The notes beneath the pieces were generated by a model, which saw only the letters and a program-made list of their open reading frames with translations, was not told the DNA's origin and did not search any database. From assembly GCF_012910955.1 (NCBI RefSeq), contig NZ_WTVQ01000013.1:51233-115232 (forward strand): 64,000 nt of DNA. Direction: 5' to 3'. The position numbers were made by a program, and so were the translations under genes. This document shows, in pieces, positions 27,278 through 36,866 of this stretch (its first letter is position 1; each line of letters begins with the position of its first letter). The DNA comes from Aromatoleum diolicum. Lineage in GTDB: Bacteria > Pseudomonadota > Gammaproteobacteria > Burkholderiales > Rhodocyclaceae.

Positions 27278-27319
27278 ACTCTACGGACCTTCGAGTACGG
27301 AATCCTTGATCCAGGATAA
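27278..27319 (-). promoter_or_regulatory. FNR/Dnr-type promoter of nosZ
   Basis: On the minus strand TTATC-CTGG-ATCAA (27319-27306) has one perfect half-site and matches the FNR/Dnr palindrome at seven of ten positions. Its centre at -41.5 predicts a start at 27271, and TAGAGT falls exactly at -12 to -7 (27283-27278). The leader would be about 70 bases. Confidence 0.6.
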
Positions 27320-27357
27320 AGACAAGAAAATGCTGAATGCGCTTGCGCGCGCTCCGC

Positions 27358-28623
27358 TCAGGACGCAGCGCGCGCGTTGCGATAGGCCGCGATGACTTTG
27401 AGCAGGTTCGCCAGCAGCCAGCCAAATTCGATCACCAGCACCACTCCCGCCGCGCGCACGAGCACCGCGTGGCCACCCACCGCAGCGAGCACCAGCATCA
27501 CAAGGGCCACGGCATGCGCCATCAGCTGCCGTCGAACCGGCGTGTCCGGCTGCAACTTCTTCATGTTCGGCGCTTTTCCCTTTTCCTGCGTCAAATGCAG
27601 CCACGCGAGGAAGGGGACGATCTTGTACAGCATGCCGACAGTGACACTGACGAAACCGCCATGCAACACCAGGATGCCGGCGAGCACCGGCCAGACCGCC
27701 TGATCCGACTGGTGCGCGACGAGCACGCAGGCGAGTCCCGCGATGAAGCTCGCCATGCCCAGTTGAAAGGCGCGCATCGTCACGTCCGGTACCGAGCGTC
27801 GCGACTGGCGCTGCAGTCGCAACGTGCTCACCGCAAAAGCCACACATGATCCGGTCAGGACAATTGCCAGCGCGAATTCAGCACTCACAAGCTCGCCGAG
27901 CACCGCAGCGCTCCACAATACAAGCACGCTCCCCGTACCCATCGCCCAGAAGCGCGTCAGCGCCACCGGGTAGTTCGGCGTGATCTGGAACATCGGCACC
28001 ACCACCCAGCTCGTTGCGGCCAGCAATACACCCGCCCCGCCAAGTAGCGCCCAGCCAATATGCAGCTTGAGCACGATCAACAGCGGCAGCGTGACATCGC
28101 GCGCGAGGACCAGCGCCAAAGCGATCCCGAGTGTCACGGCGATCCCGAACCCCAGCAGCGCCAGTCGCAGGTCGCGCGGAGTAGCCTGCGCGATGGGTGC
28201 CCGCCGCAGCCCGACCGCCGCTGCGATCAGAAACAGAGCCAGCGCACCGCCCAGCAGCACGGTGGCGGGCACGAGGTATCCATGCGCGCCACTGCCGAGG
28301 CCCCAAGCCAGACAGATGGCACCGATGGTCAGGGCAAGGTGCACGACCGTGGAAACGGCTCCGGATAGAGGAATGACCGCCCCCGCAACTACCGGCAAGA
28401 TCTGCAGCAGTGCGCCCAGCATCACTGATAGCATGAAACCGACCGCTATCAGGTGGGTGACTGCCAGTGCCCCTGGTGTCCACCGCGAATCCAGCAGCTC
28501 CGGCACTGCGAGTAGTGTGGCCCCTGTCGCAATTCCGAACGCTGGCGCCGTAAGGAAGAAGCGCAGCGGCGTCGAAAATGCCGGTGCCGAGTCGTAACTG
28601 AGGCTCTGACCGGCGGGAATCAT
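27358..28623 (-). CDS. Polytopic membrane protein, denitrification-associated
   Basis: A 421-residue protein with about twelve hydrophobic helices. His residues recur at helix starts (THLIAVGF, VHLALTIG, LHIGWALL, HGGFVSVT), and LGALLQILPVVAG and MLYKIVPFLAWLHL resemble the haem-bearing helices of haem-copper oxidase subunit I and NnrS-type proteins. That similarity is from pattern, so haem binding is unproven. It is the last gene of an operon with hemerythrin and DUF2249 genes; its start overlaps the latter by four bases. A role in NO or nitrosative-stress handling is a plausible inference. Confidence 0.75.
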   Translation of the reverse strand: MIPAGQSLSYDSAPAFSTPLRFFLTAPAFGIATGATLLAVPELLDSRWTPGALAVTHLIAVGFMLSVMLGALLQILPVVAGAVIPLSGAVSTVVHLALTIGAICLAWGLGSGAHGYLVPATVLLGGALALFLIAAAVGLRRAPIAQATPRDLRLALLGFGIAVTLGIALALVLARDVTLPLLIVLKLHIGWALLGGAGVLLAATSWVVVPMFQITPNYPVALTRFWAMGTGSVLVLWSAAVLGELVSAEFALAIVLTGSCVAFAVSTLRLQRQSRRSVPDVTMRAFQLGMASFIAGLACVLVAHQSDQAVWPVLAGILVLHGGFVSVTVGMLYKIVPFLAWLHLTQEKGKAPNMKKLQPDTPVRRQLMAHAVALVMLVLAAVGGHAVLVRAAGVVLVIEFGWLLANLLKVIAAYRNARAAS

Positions 28624-28835
28624 GGATTCAGGATGCTGATTTCTACCACGCCGTCATCGCGAATACGGCTCTCATGCTTGTAACCGTCGCGATCGAGAAT
28701 ACGCAGCAGCGGGTGTGGCATGCGATCCAGCAACAATGTCAGGCTCTGACCCTTGGGCAGATCCATGAGCGCATCCATCGCCAACTCGAAGGGCTGTGGT
28801 GGTTCAAGGCCGCGGCCGTCGACAATCCTGCTCAT
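28620..28835 (-). CDS. DUF2249 (TusA-like fold) protein
   Basis: A 71-residue protein of the DUF2249 type: DGRGLEPPQPFELAMDAL at the N-terminus, then LLLDRMPHPLLRIL and a GYKHESR turn. The fold is related to the TusA/SirA family, but the catalytic Cys of TusA is absent. Such domains are often fused or adjacent to hemerythrin domains in denitrifiers, as here. Starts and stops overlap both neighbours (ATGA), showing translational coupling. Molecular role unknown. Confidence 0.85.
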   Translation of the reverse strand: MSRIVDGRGLEPPQPFELAMDALMDLPKGQSLTLLLDRMPHPLLRILDRDGYKHESRIRDDGVVEISILNP

Positions 28836-29278
28836 TGTGCCCCCGCGCGCAAGCGCTCGCCCAGTGCGGCAGACACTTCACCGGCGGGCAACTGCGAATC
28901 GCACATCGGATAGAGGATGTTTTCCTCTTTCATGTTGTGCTGTTGCATCAGGATCAGCAGCGTTTCTGCCTCGCCGGCGTAATCGTCGCGATCCTTGCGC
29001 ACCAGCGCGTCACGCATGCGCTCCAGCGCACTGCGCATTTCGGCGTGTTCACCGCGCATTACTTTCGTCGGACCTTCGGTCATTCCCGTTGCGGCTTCAA
29101 AGCGCGGAAACAGGAAGGATTCCTCAGCGTCAAAATGCGATTCCAGTGCGGAAATGAATTGCTCCAATGCCACGCTGGCTTCATCCCATTTGCTTTTTGA
29201 GGCGGCCGTTTCGGCGCGTGCAAAGGCTTCGTCGCAACTGCGATGGTCGTCGGTCATCAACGCGGTGATCTGGGTCAT
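28832..29278 (-). CDS. Hemerythrin HHE-domain protein
   Basis: A 148-residue four-helix diiron protein. The ligand pattern is visible: His12 (TDDHRSC), His49 with Glu53 (HFDAE), His78 (RGEHAEM) and HNMKE near residue 115. Such proteins bind O2 or NO, or repair damaged iron-sulfur clusters (compare RIC/YtfE). It lacks the N-terminal ScdA domain of RIC. It is first in an operon with DUF2249 and a membrane protein under a perfect FNR-type box, next to the nos genes, fitting an oxygen- or NO-related role. Confidence 0.9.
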   Translation of the reverse strand: MTQITALMTDDHRSCDEAFARAETAASKSKWDEASVALEQFISALESHFDAEESFLFPRFEAATGMTEGPTKVMRGEHAEMRSALERMRDALVRKDRDDYAGEAETLLILMQQHNMKEENILYPMCDSQLPAGEVSAALGERLRAGAQ

Positions 29279-29303
29279 GGTCGGCTCTCCGGTTAGGTGA
29301 GTC

Positions 29304-29345
29304 CATTCTGCGATATCCCCCGTAACGATCCTTGATTAGCATCAA
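29304..29345 (-). promoter_or_regulatory. Perfect FNR box upstream of the hemerythrin operon
   Basis: TTGAT-TAGC-ATCAA (29332-29345) matches the FNR/Dnr consensus at all ten positions. On the minus strand CAGAAT (29310-29305) lies where a -10 would fit, one base off the exact -41.5 spacing seen at nosR and nosZ. The start site would be 29297-29298 with a leader of about 20 bases. Confidence 0.75.
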
Positions 29346-29405
29346 ACCGTTGGTGCATCCAGCAATTTCGCATCAGTTCGGGGTGCCCGAACGAAAAGCG
29401 CAACG

Positions 29406-30629
29406 TCACACGAATTGCCCGGCTGCATGCCCGGAAGACCAAGCCCACTGAAAATTGTAGCCACCCAGATGACCGGTGATATCCATCACTTCGCCCACAA
29501 AGTAGAGTCCTTTACAGGCAGCGGCCTCCATTGTCTTGGACGACAGCGCATGCGTGTCCACACCGCCGAGCGTTACTTCCGCCTTCGCATAGCCCTGCGT
29601 CCCGGATGGCACGATCTGCCAGTCCGACAGGGCCTCGGCGATGGCCTTCAGCTCCGGCATGCGGAACTGGTTCATCGGCCGTTCCCAGCCATGCAGTGCG
29701 CACCAGGCATGGGCAAAACGTCGCGGCAGACGTTCCGCGAGCAGATTCGCCAGCAGCGCACGGTCGCCGGCATGCTGCGTCAGCCACGCATGCGCATCGA
29801 CGCCGGGCAACAGATTGAAACTCACCGGTGCCCACTCTTCCCCACCATAGGCCTGCGCCTGCCAGTAACTCGACACTTGCAGCACCACCGGACCGGAAAG
29901 CCCCCGGTGCGTAATCAGTGCGGCCTCTCGAAAGCGCGCGCCGTTGCACCACGCCTCGATCTCGAGCGAAGAGCCGGCGAACGGCGCAAAACGCTGCAAC
30001 GTTTCCGGCGGCAGGGTCAGCGGCACGAGTGCGGGGCGCGGCGCCACCATCGGTAGCCCGAACTGCTCGGCGATCCGGTAACCGAACGGGGTCGCGCCGA
30101 TCTTCGGAATCGACAGCCCGCCGGTCGCGATGACAAGGCTGTGACAGGAGAAAGTCCCGCGCGCCGTATGTACCGCAAAGCGGTTGATGGCATCGTCGGT
30201 GCGTGCGATCGCATCAATACCCAGCGGCATCGCAAAGCGCACCCGGCCGTCCTCGCATTCCGCGCGCAGCATGTCGATGATCTGCTGTGCCGAGTCGTCG
30301 CAGAACAGCTGCCCCAGATTGCGCTCGTGGTAGGCGATGCCATGACGGTCCACCAGCTCGATGAAATCGGCCGTGGCGTAGCGCGCCAGCGCCGAACGGG
30401 CGAAATGCGGATTCCGCGACAGGTAGTTTTCCGGACCGACGCGCCGGTTGGTGAAATTGCACCGGCCGCCGCCGGAAATCCGGATCTTTTCTCCCAGCTT
30501 CTGAGCGTGGTCAATGACCAGCACCCGTCGCCCGCGCTGACCGGCCTGCGCCGCGCACATCATGCCCGCCGCACCGGCTCCAACCACGATTACATCGAAA
30601 CCCGACTCGGCCACGGCAGACTCGCACAT
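29406..30629 (-). CDS. BaiN/HI0933-family FAD-dependent oxidoreductase
   Basis: A 407-residue flavoprotein. VVGAGAAGMMCAAQAGQRG is the dinucleotide fold, KIRISGGGRCNFTN the hallmark of the HI0933/YhiN/BaiN family, and VGEVMDITGHLGGYNFQWAWSSG the C-terminal FAD-binding signature. Members are widely conserved, but the substrate in Proteobacteria is unknown. It is a single gene, with 153 bases to the hemerythrin promoter and 155 bases to the divergent DUF748 gene. The intergenic stretch there carries GCAATTCACAG twice (near 30677 and 30693), without a clear function. Confidence 0.88.
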   Translation of the reverse strand: MCESAVAESGFDVIVVGAGAAGMMCAAQAGQRGRRVLVIDHAQKLGEKIRISGGGRCNFTNRRVGPENYLSRNPHFARSALARYATADFIELVDRHGIAYHERNLGQLFCDDSAQQIIDMLRAECEDGRVRFAMPLGIDAIARTDDAINRFAVHTARGTFSCHSLVIATGGLSIPKIGATPFGYRIAEQFGLPMVAPRPALVPLTLPPETLQRFAPFAGSSLEIEAWCNGARFREAALITHRGLSGPVVLQVSSYWQAQAYGGEEWAPVSFNLLPGVDAHAWLTQHAGDRALLANLLAERLPRRFAHAWCALHGWERPMNQFRMPELKAIAEALSDWQIVPSGTQGYAKAEVTLGGVDTHALSSKTMEAAACKGLYFVGEVMDITGHLGGYNFQWAWSSGHAAGQFV

Positions 30630-30784
30630 TGAAAGCGGCGCAGCATACGCGGCACCTCATGCCGCAGCAATCTCGCAGCAATTCACAGTCCTGCAATTCA
30701 CAGCCCGGCGCCAGCCTGCTAGATTGGTGTCATGGACGCGCCATGCGTCCGGTAATCCGCACGGTATTGTCATGGAGTTCTTGG

Positions 30785-33700
30785 ATGTCCGATGAAGGAA
30801 AGGGTCGCAGCACGCGCATCACGCCCGCACGCTTGAAACGCACGGCAAAGTGGCTGGGGGGCACGGTGGTCGTTGTCGCGGCCCTCGGATTTCTGGTGAT
30901 GCCGCCGCTGGCACGTCACTTCGGTGAACGTGCTTTGGCGGATCTACTCGGGCGAACGGTCGCGATCGATCAGGTCAAGATCAATCCTTTCACGCTCTCC
31001 GTTGCTGCCAACGGCGTCAGCATTGCCGAAGCGGATGGGCAGCCCGGCGCATTTGCCTTCTCGACGCTGTATGCGAACCTGGAAGCCGAATCGATCTTCC
31101 GTGGCGGACCTGTCTTGCAGGAAGTGCGGCTCGAAATGCCGCAGGTGCGCTTTACACGGCTCGACGCCACGCGACACAACTGGTCCGATGTGGTGGAGCG
31201 CCTCGCTGCCCGACCGAAATCCGAAGACGACAAGCCGGCGCTTTTCTCACTCAACAACATTCAGCTCGTCAACGGTTCGGTGGTATTCGAGGATCTGCCG
31301 GCGGGGATCAAGAACGAGTTGTCGGCGCTCAACATCGGGCTGCCATTTCTGTCCAACCTGCCGGTCAAGGTAAGCCTCTTCGTTGAGCCTTCGATATCCG
31401 CCCTGGTTAATGGACGGCCGCTGAAGATCGGCGGTCGTACCCGCCCGTTCAGCGAGGATCGCGAGACACTGCTCGACCTCAGTCTCGACAGTTTCGACTT
31501 CACCCCCTATCTCGCGTACTTGCCTTTCAAACCCGCCTTCAAGCTGACCGAGGGGCGGCTGTCGACCAATCTCGAATTGTCCTTTGGCCAGACTGGCGAT
31601 GGGGGGGCGAAACTGAGTTTGAAGGGATCAGTGGATCTCGCTGCACTCAAGTTGCAGGATCTCGCCGGCAACCCCTTGTTGAGCCTGCCGCGCCTGTCGC
31701 TTGGGCTTGCCGATGTGCAGCCGCTCGCAGCCAAGTTGCATTTCGATCGGCTCGAGATCGAGCAGCCGGTCGTTGATATCGTGCGCCTCGCAAACGGACG
31801 TCTGAACTTTCAGGAGATCCTTCCGCCAGCCAGCGCAGGCACCACTGCGGGGAGTGGGGGCACGCAGCAGGCCCCGGCAAGCGCGTCGGCAACGACCCCG
31901 ATGGTCTTTACCCTCGACAATGCCAAAATCGTCGGGGCCACGGTGCGAATGGAGGACCGCGCGGCGAGCGGACCGGATTCCGGCGGCGCCATTTTCCGTA
32001 CCGAACTCAAGGATCTGCAACTGGAAGCACGGAACATCAGTAATGTGCCCGATGCAATCGCCGACGTGGCGCTCGATTTCATCACCGATGCTGGCGAGAA
32101 GAGCAGCCACCGTGATCGCATCCGGCTCAGTCCCTTCGAACTCGAGGGGCGGATCATCGCCGAGAATTTCCTTGTCTCGCGCTACAGCCCGTATTACGGC
32201 ACGCAATTGCCCGGCGGTGAAGTGCGCAACGGCCGCGTCGACGCGACGGTGCAATACAAATTCAAGACGGGAAGCGGCGAACCGCAAATCGATCTGCTCG
32301 CCGAATCGCTCGTCTTGCGCGAATTCGAACTCGCGCTCCGGGAACAGAAGCAGCCCGCGATCAAAGTGCCACGCCTTGCGCTCAGTACGATCACGATCAG
32401 TCCCGCTGATCGATCGGTAAGCATTGGCGCGCTCGAATCCAGCGGTGCAGCGTTCGCGCTCGTCAAGGATAACAAGGGCAAACTGGATGTTCTCGGCATG
32501 CTCCGCGACCCCGCGCCGGACAAGTCGGCGGTCAAGGCACCCAAATCCGCTCAGGCACCCGAATCCCCCGCCAGTCAGCCAGCTGCACCCGACAAGGCAT
32601 GGGTCGTCGCACTGAACCGGCTTGCACTGGACAACTGGACGGTGCGTTTCGAGGATCGTACCCAGGGCAAGCCCATCGTGATGCTCGCCGAGGGGATCAA
32701 GCTCAACGCCGAAGGTCTCAGCACGGCAAAGGGTGCATCGACCAAACTCGATCTCGGCGCAAGCGTGAACAAGCGCGGGCGTCTCGGCGTTACCGGTACG
32801 GTCGGACTCGAACCCCTCAAGGGCGAGCTGCGACTGGACCTGCGCAGCGTCGACCTTTTGCCCCTGCAGCCGTACGTTGTCGAGCAGGTCAACATCGCCA
32901 TTTCGCGCGGCAACGTAAGTACGCGCGGCGCTCTGGCGTTTGAAACGGCCCGCGATGGCAGTCTCAAGGGGCGCTTTCGCGGCGACTTGGGTGTCGACAA
33001 TTTCGCCTCGATCGACAAATTGCAGGCGGCGGACTTTCTTCGCTGGAAAAAGCTCGGCATCAGCGGGATTGACGTTCGTACCGCGCCGTTTGCATTATCG
33101 ATCAATGAGATCGCGCTGACCGATTTCTATACGCGCCTGATCCTTGATGAAAAAGGTCAATTGAATCTGCGCGAAATCCGTCCGCGTCCGCAGGGCGAGA
33201 GCGCAGCTGCCCCCACCGCGGATAACGCGCCGCCCGCGGCGGGAGCCAAGGCCGAAACCACACTACCACCACCGCCGGCCGAACCACCTCCGCCGATTTC
33301 GGTCGGCAGAATCGCCATCAAGCAGGGCAATATCGCCTTCAGCGACCGCTTCATCCGGCCGAACTACGATGCCAACCTCACCGGTATGGAAGGCGAGCTC
33401 GTTGGCCTGTCATCCGATCCGTCAACGATCGCCAAGCTCGATTTGCGGGGCAAGGTCGACAACGCCGCTCCGGTCACTGTCGCCGGCCAACTCAATCTTT
33501 TCCGGCAGGATCGGTTCCTCGACATTGCAGCCTCGGTGAAGGATTTCGAGCTCACTGCCGTTTCAGCCTATTCGGGCAAGTACGTCGGCTACGGTATCCA
33601 GAAGGGCAAACTTTCCGCCGACCTCAACTACAAGATCGAGGATCGCAAACTCACCGCGACCAATCGGATATTCCTCGATCAGCTTACCTTCGGCGACAAG

Positions 33701-34492
33701 GTCGACAGTCCGACTGCGCTCGACTTGCCCGTAAACCTGGCCGTATCGCTGCTGAAAAACAGCCGTGGCGAGATCGATCTCAACATGCCGGTCGGCGGCT
33801 CGCTCGATGATCCGCAATTCAGCGTTGCCGGCATCGTCATCAAGGCCATCATCAACCTGATCGGCAAGGCGCTGACCTCACCCTTCTCGCTGCTAGGCTC
33901 GATGTTCGGTGGTGGTGAAGAACTTTCGTATCTTGAGTTCCCGCCCGGGCGCAGCAGCTTCGATAAGGGCTCCAGCGAGAAGTTTGCAACACTTGCCCGC
34001 GCCCTCGGCGACCGGCCCGCGCTCAAGCTCGAGGTCACAGGTCATGCGGATCCCTTGACCGATCCGGACGGGATCCGCAAAGTGTTGCTGGAACGCAGCA
34101 TCAAGGCTGCAAAGCTCAAGGAAATGGTGCGCAAGGGAGAGGACGCTCCGTCGCTTGACGAGATCACACTGAGTGACGAGGAGTACGGCATCTGGCTGAA
34201 GCGCGTGTATCGCGATGCTGATTTCAAGCGGCCCCGCAACGCCATCGGGCTGCTCAAGGATCTGCCCGTGCCGGAGATGGAAGCGTTGATGCTCGCCAAC
34301 ACCAAGGTCGATGACGAAGCTCTGAGGCAGCTCGCGCAGCGCCGTGCCCAAACGGTCAAGGACAAGCTGCTCGAAGACGGAAAGGTCCCCGCGGATCGTG
34401 TCTTCCTGCTGGCTCCGAAAGTCGAAGCCGCAACGGGAGACAACGCAGGTGAGGAGGGCGCCGCACGACGGACGATGTTCACGCTGAAGTGA
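30785..34492 (+). CDS. Giant AsmA-like DUF748 envelope protein
   Basis: A 1235-residue protein anchored by one N-terminal helix (about 21-42), with the rest in the periplasm. DUF748/AsmA-like features include repeated beta-rich stretches ([35 protein letters not shown] and similar lines repeated around residues 590-630 and 840-870), as in bridge-like lipid-transport proteins. Pro/Ala-rich linkers separate the blocks. Near residue 1080, [11 protein letters not shown] resembles an OmpA-type domain fragment. GGAG precedes ATG 30785. A role in phospholipid movement between membranes is family-based inference. Confidence 0.82.
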   Translation: MSDEGKGRSTRITPARLKRTAKWLGGTVVVVAALGFLVMPPLARHFGERALADLLGRTVAIDQVKINPFTLSVAANGVSIAEADGQPGAFAFSTLYANLEAESIFRGGPVLQEVRLEMPQVRFTRLDATRHNWSDVVERLAARPKSEDDKPALFSLNNIQLVNGSVVFEDLPAGIKNELSALNIGLPFLSNLPVKVSLFVEPSISALVNGRPLKIGGRTRPFSEDRETLLDLSLDSFDFTPYLAYLPFKPAFKLTEGRLSTNLELSFGQTGDGGAKLSLKGSVDLAALKLQDLAGNPLLSLPRLSLGLADVQPLAAKLHFDRLEIEQPVVDIVRLANGRLNFQEILPPASAGTTAGSGGTQQAPASASATTPMVFTLDNAKIVGATVRMEDRAASGPDSGGAIFRTELKDLQLEARNISNVPDAIADVALDFITDAGEKSSHRDRIRLSPFELEGRIIAENFLVSRYSPYYGTQLPGGEVRNGRVDATVQYKFKTGSGEPQIDLLAESLVLREFELALREQKQPAIKVPRLALSTITISPADRSVSIGALESSGAAFALVKDNKGKLDVLGMLRDPAPDKSAVKAPKSAQAPESPASQPAAPDKAWVVALNRLALDNWTVRFEDRTQGKPIVMLAEGIKLNAEGLSTAKGASTKLDLGASVNKRGRLGVTGTVGLEPLKGELRLDLRSVDLLPLQPYVVEQVNIAISRGNVSTRGALAFETARDGSLKGRFRGDLGVDNFASIDKLQAADFLRWKKLGISGIDVRTAPFALSINEIALTDFYTRLILDEKGQLNLREIRPRPQGESAAAPTADNAPPAAGAKAETTLPPPPAEPPPPISVGRIAIKQGNIAFSDRFIRPNYDANLTGMEGELVGLSSDPSTIAKLDLRGKVDNAAPVTVAGQLNLFRQDRFLDIAASVKDFELTAVSAYSGKYVGYGIQKGKLSADLNYKIEDRKLTATNRIFLDQLTFGDKVDSPTALDLPVNLAVSLLKNSRGEIDLNMPVGGSLDDPQFSVAGIVIKAIINLIGKALTSPFSLLGSMFGGGEELSYLEFPPGRSSFDKGSSEKFATLARALGDRPALKLEVTGHADPLTDPDGIRKVLLERSIKAAKLKEMVRKGEDAPSLDEITLSDEEYGIWLKRVYRDADFKRPRNAIGLLKDLPVPEMEALMLANTKVDDEALRQLAQRRAQTVKDKLLEDGKVPADRVFLLAPKVEAATGDNAGEEGAARRTMFTLK

Positions 34493-34595
34493 GGGACCCG
34501 CGACGAGCCTATGTCGCCCTGGCTCACGGCAAAGCGCTGAATTCCGTTCTTCAGGCAGGCGGCGTCAAGCAGTCCGCCATAACGGGAGCAGAATC

Positions 34596-34892
34596 ATGAC
34601 GAAAAAGCTGACCGACACCGAGCGCGCCGACGCGCTCAGCACACTGCCGCTATGGTCACCCGTACAGGGGCGCGACGCCATCAGCCGCAGCATTCGCTTC
34701 AAAGACTTCAACGCCGCGTTTGGCTTCATGTCGCGGGTTGCGCTGATGGCCGAAAAACTCGATCACCACCCCGAGTGGTCCAACGTGTACAACCGCGTCG
34801 AGATCATCTTGTCGACACACGATGCGGGAGGGCTGAGCGAGCGCGACATTGCCCTGGCACGCTTCATCGACGCGGCCGCCGCTTCTGCTTGA
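34596..34892 (+). CDS. phhB: Pterin-4a-carbinolamine dehydratase
   Basis: A 98-residue PCD/DCoH protein that regenerates dihydrobiopterin from the carbinolamine made by aromatic amino acid hydroxylases. The motif [18 protein letters not shown] holds the active-site His pair, followed by [17 protein letters not shown]. Length is normal. GGAG lies upstream of the ATG. No phenylalanine hydroxylase gene is in the window, so the partner is elsewhere or the protein has another role. Confidence 0.92.
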   Translation: MTKKLTDTERADALSTLPLWSPVQGRDAISRSIRFKDFNAAFGFMSRVALMAEKLDHHPEWSNVYNRVEIILSTHDAGGLSERDIALARFIDAAAASA

Positions 34893-34907
34893 ATGACGTG
34901 AGTTACA

Positions 34908-34937
34908 GGTTCCGGGATGGCAAGGAATCCCGGAACC
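34908..34937. terminator. Strong hairpin between converging phhB and metY-like genes
   Basis: GGTTCCGGGAT (34908-34918) and ATCCCGGAACC (34927-34937) form a perfect 11-bp stem with an 8-base loop. It has no T-run but lies between two gene ends and probably acts in both directions. Confidence 0.6.
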
Positions 34938-34982
34938 CGTGGTGCGCAAGAAAAGCCGGGTACAGCTCCGATGAACCGAAGA

Positions 34983-36254
34983 TCAGGCCGCGGCGAGCGC
35001 CTGATCGAGGTCGCAAATCAGGTCGTCGACGTGCTCGATGCCCACCGACAGGCGAATCATGTCCTCGGATACACCGGCGCGCAGGAGTTCTTCCGGTGAC
35101 AACTGGCGATGTGTCGTCGACGCAGGATGGCAGGCGAGCGACTTGCAGTCGCCAATGTTCACGAGTCGGGTCACCAGCTGCAGTGCATCCTGGAAACGGC
35201 CACCTGCTTCACGTCCGCCTTTCACTCCGAAATTCAGGATACCCGACGCACGTCCGCCCATGTAGCGCTGCACCAGCGCGTAATCCTTGTGCTCTTCCAG
35301 TCCGGCGTAATTCACCCAGCTTACCTTGGGGTGGTTGCTCAGATGGCGCGCGATCTTTACCGCGTTCTCGCAGATGCGATCCATCCGCAGCGCGAGCGTC
35401 TCGATGCCTTGCAGGATCAGGAACGCATTGAACGGCGAAATCGCCGCGCCCATATTGCGCAACGGCACGACGCGGGCGCGGGCGATATAGGCCGCAGCTC
35501 CCAGAGCTTCTGTGTACACGACTCCGTGATACGACACATCCGGCTCGTTCAGACGCCTGAAACGCTCCTTGTGCTGCGCCCACGGGAACTTGCCGGAATC
35601 GACAATGATGCCGCCGATCGAGTTGCCATGCCCCCCAAGATACTTGGTCAGGGCGTGCACCACGATGTCGGCACCATGCTCGAAGGGGCGGCACAGGTAG
35701 GGCGACGGCACCGTGTTGTCGACGATCAGCGGTACGCCGAGCCGATGGGCCACTTCGGCAAGCTTCTCGAAATCCGTCACGTTACCCAGCGGATTGCCAA
35801 CGGACTCGCAGAACACCGCCTTGGTGCGTCCGTCAATCAGGCGCTCGAAGGCATCGGGATCGCGGTAATCGGCAAAGCGTACGTCGATGCCGTACTGAGG
35901 CAGTGTGTGGGCAAACAGGTTGTAGGTGCCGCCATACAGGGTGCTCGATGTAACGATGTTGTCACCCGCCTCGGCTATCGTCTGGATCGACGCGGTGATA
36001 GCAGCCATGCCCGATGCCATCGCCAGCGCGGCAATCCCGCCTTCCATCGCGGCAACGCGCTTTTCCAGCACGTCCTGCGTCGGATTCATGATGCGCGTGT
36101 AGATGTTGCCCTGGACCTTCAGGTCGAACAAATCAGCGCCGTGCTGGGTATCGTCAAACGCGTAGGAGGTGGTCTGATAGATCGGCACCGCCACCGCCTT
36201 GGTGGTCGGATCGGGCGAGTAACCGCCGTGAACAGCGAGTGTTTCGAGTTTCAT
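34983..36254 (-). CDS. metY: O-acetylhomoserine sulfhydrylase
   Basis: A 423-residue Cys/Met-metabolism PLP enzyme that makes homocysteine directly from O-acetylhomoserine and sulfide. LETLAVHGGYSPDPTTKAVA and PIYQTTSYAFD are the usual start; ALTKYLGGHGNSIGG near residue 205 carries the PLP Lys, and CHPASTTHRQLSPEE the C-terminal substrate motif. The ATG 36254 was preferred over an upstream frame extension because homologues start there. The 159 bases upstream (36345-36503) are AT-rich, with no recognised riboswitch. Confidence 0.93.
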   Translation of the reverse strand: MKLETLAVHGGYSPDPTTKAVAVPIYQTTSYAFDDTQHGADLFDLKVQGNIYTRIMNPTQDVLEKRVAAMEGGIAALAMASGMAAITASIQTIAEAGDNIVTSSTLYGGTYNLFAHTLPQYGIDVRFADYRDPDAFERLIDGRTKAVFCESVGNPLGNVTDFEKLAEVAHRLGVPLIVDNTVPSPYLCRPFEHGADIVVHALTKYLGGHGNSIGGIIVDSGKFPWAQHKERFRRLNEPDVSYHGVVYTEALGAAAYIARARVVPLRNMGAAISPFNAFLILQGIETLALRMDRICENAVKIARHLSNHPKVSWVNYAGLEEHKDYALVQRYMGGRASGILNFGVKGGREAGGRFQDALQLVTRLVNIGDCKSLACHPASTTHRQLSPEELLRAGVSEDMIRLSVGIEHVDDLICDLDQALAAA

Positions 36255-36490
36255 GCGTTCATCCCTGGTTGGTGGCAAGAGGCTGTTGCCGGAGCGGAAA
36301 AGTATAACCAGCACGTAAGCGATCACGAAGCCGGGATTCTGCAAAGCTTAGCGTCCTGCTTAAATTGGGTAGTTTGCATGCAGATCGGGCAAAAGGTTAT
36401 TGAAATGCTGCATTAATCATTGTTAATATATTCATTCTGTGGCGTGACGTTCGCACAGACATAAAAATCCGGATGCATAAATCGCGGGAA

Positions 36491-36497
36491 GGAGGAG
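36491..36497 (+). promoter_or_regulatory. Strong ribosome binding site for the Cys-rich orphan
   Basis: GGAGGAG at 36491-36497, preceded by AA and followed by six bases before the ATG at 36504. It is one of the best Shine-Dalgarno matches in the window and is the main reason for accepting the following orphan gene. Confidence 0.7.
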
Positions 36498-36503
36498 AGG
36501 GGA

Positions 36504-36866
36504 ATGGAAACTGCAGCGCACTCGGGCAAACATGCAACCTGGCTGGAACTCGCTGTCGCGCCCGAATGGCGGCGAAATAAGTGCAAGATTCGCGTTCACG
36601 CCCTGGGGCAGCGCGAAGGTGGCTGCTACGCAATCTCGATGGACAATCGCTGGTTGTGTGTTGGCAGCGGGGGCTTGACGGTTTTTCACGGCCTCAGCGC
36701 AGCACTCCGATTTCTGAAGCTCCTTCGCATCGACAATTTCGAACCCGGCGAAGCGGCCGATGTGGGTTCCGTTTGCAGTGGTGAGCGATACTGCCTGTGT
36801 GAAGACAAGGGCAGGGGTTTGTTAGCGTGCGATTGCGCAACGTGCCGGTGCTGCACGACTCATTGA
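36504..36866 (+). CDS. Orphan protein with a Cys-rich C-terminus
   Basis: A 120-residue protein that I cannot assign. The first 85 residues look globular (LELAVAPEWRRNKCKIRVHALG..., FHGLSAALRFLKLLRI). The last 30 contain eight Cys and a terminal His (CSGERYCLC, then CDCATCRCC), which could bind a metal or be redox-active. It has a strong ribosome site, and its 3' end overlaps the converging pabBC gene by seven bases. No signal peptide is seen. Codon use resembles its neighbours. Some chance remains that it is not translated. Confidence 0.6.
   Translation: METAAHSGKHATWLELAVAPEWRRNKCKIRVHALGQREGGCYAISMDNRWLCVGSGGLTVFHGLSAALRFLKLLRIDNFEPGEAADVGSVCSGERYCLCEDKGRGLLACDCATCRCCTTH

Noticed and set aside
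35109..36416. 435-codon open frame antisense to the sulfhydrylase gene
   Set aside because: Long antisense frames are common in GC-rich genes; no ribosome site or protein motif is present.
36255..36503. SAM or other riboswitch before the sulfhydrylase gene
   Set aside because: The leader is short and I could not find conserved riboswitch core motifs or an expression-platform terminator.
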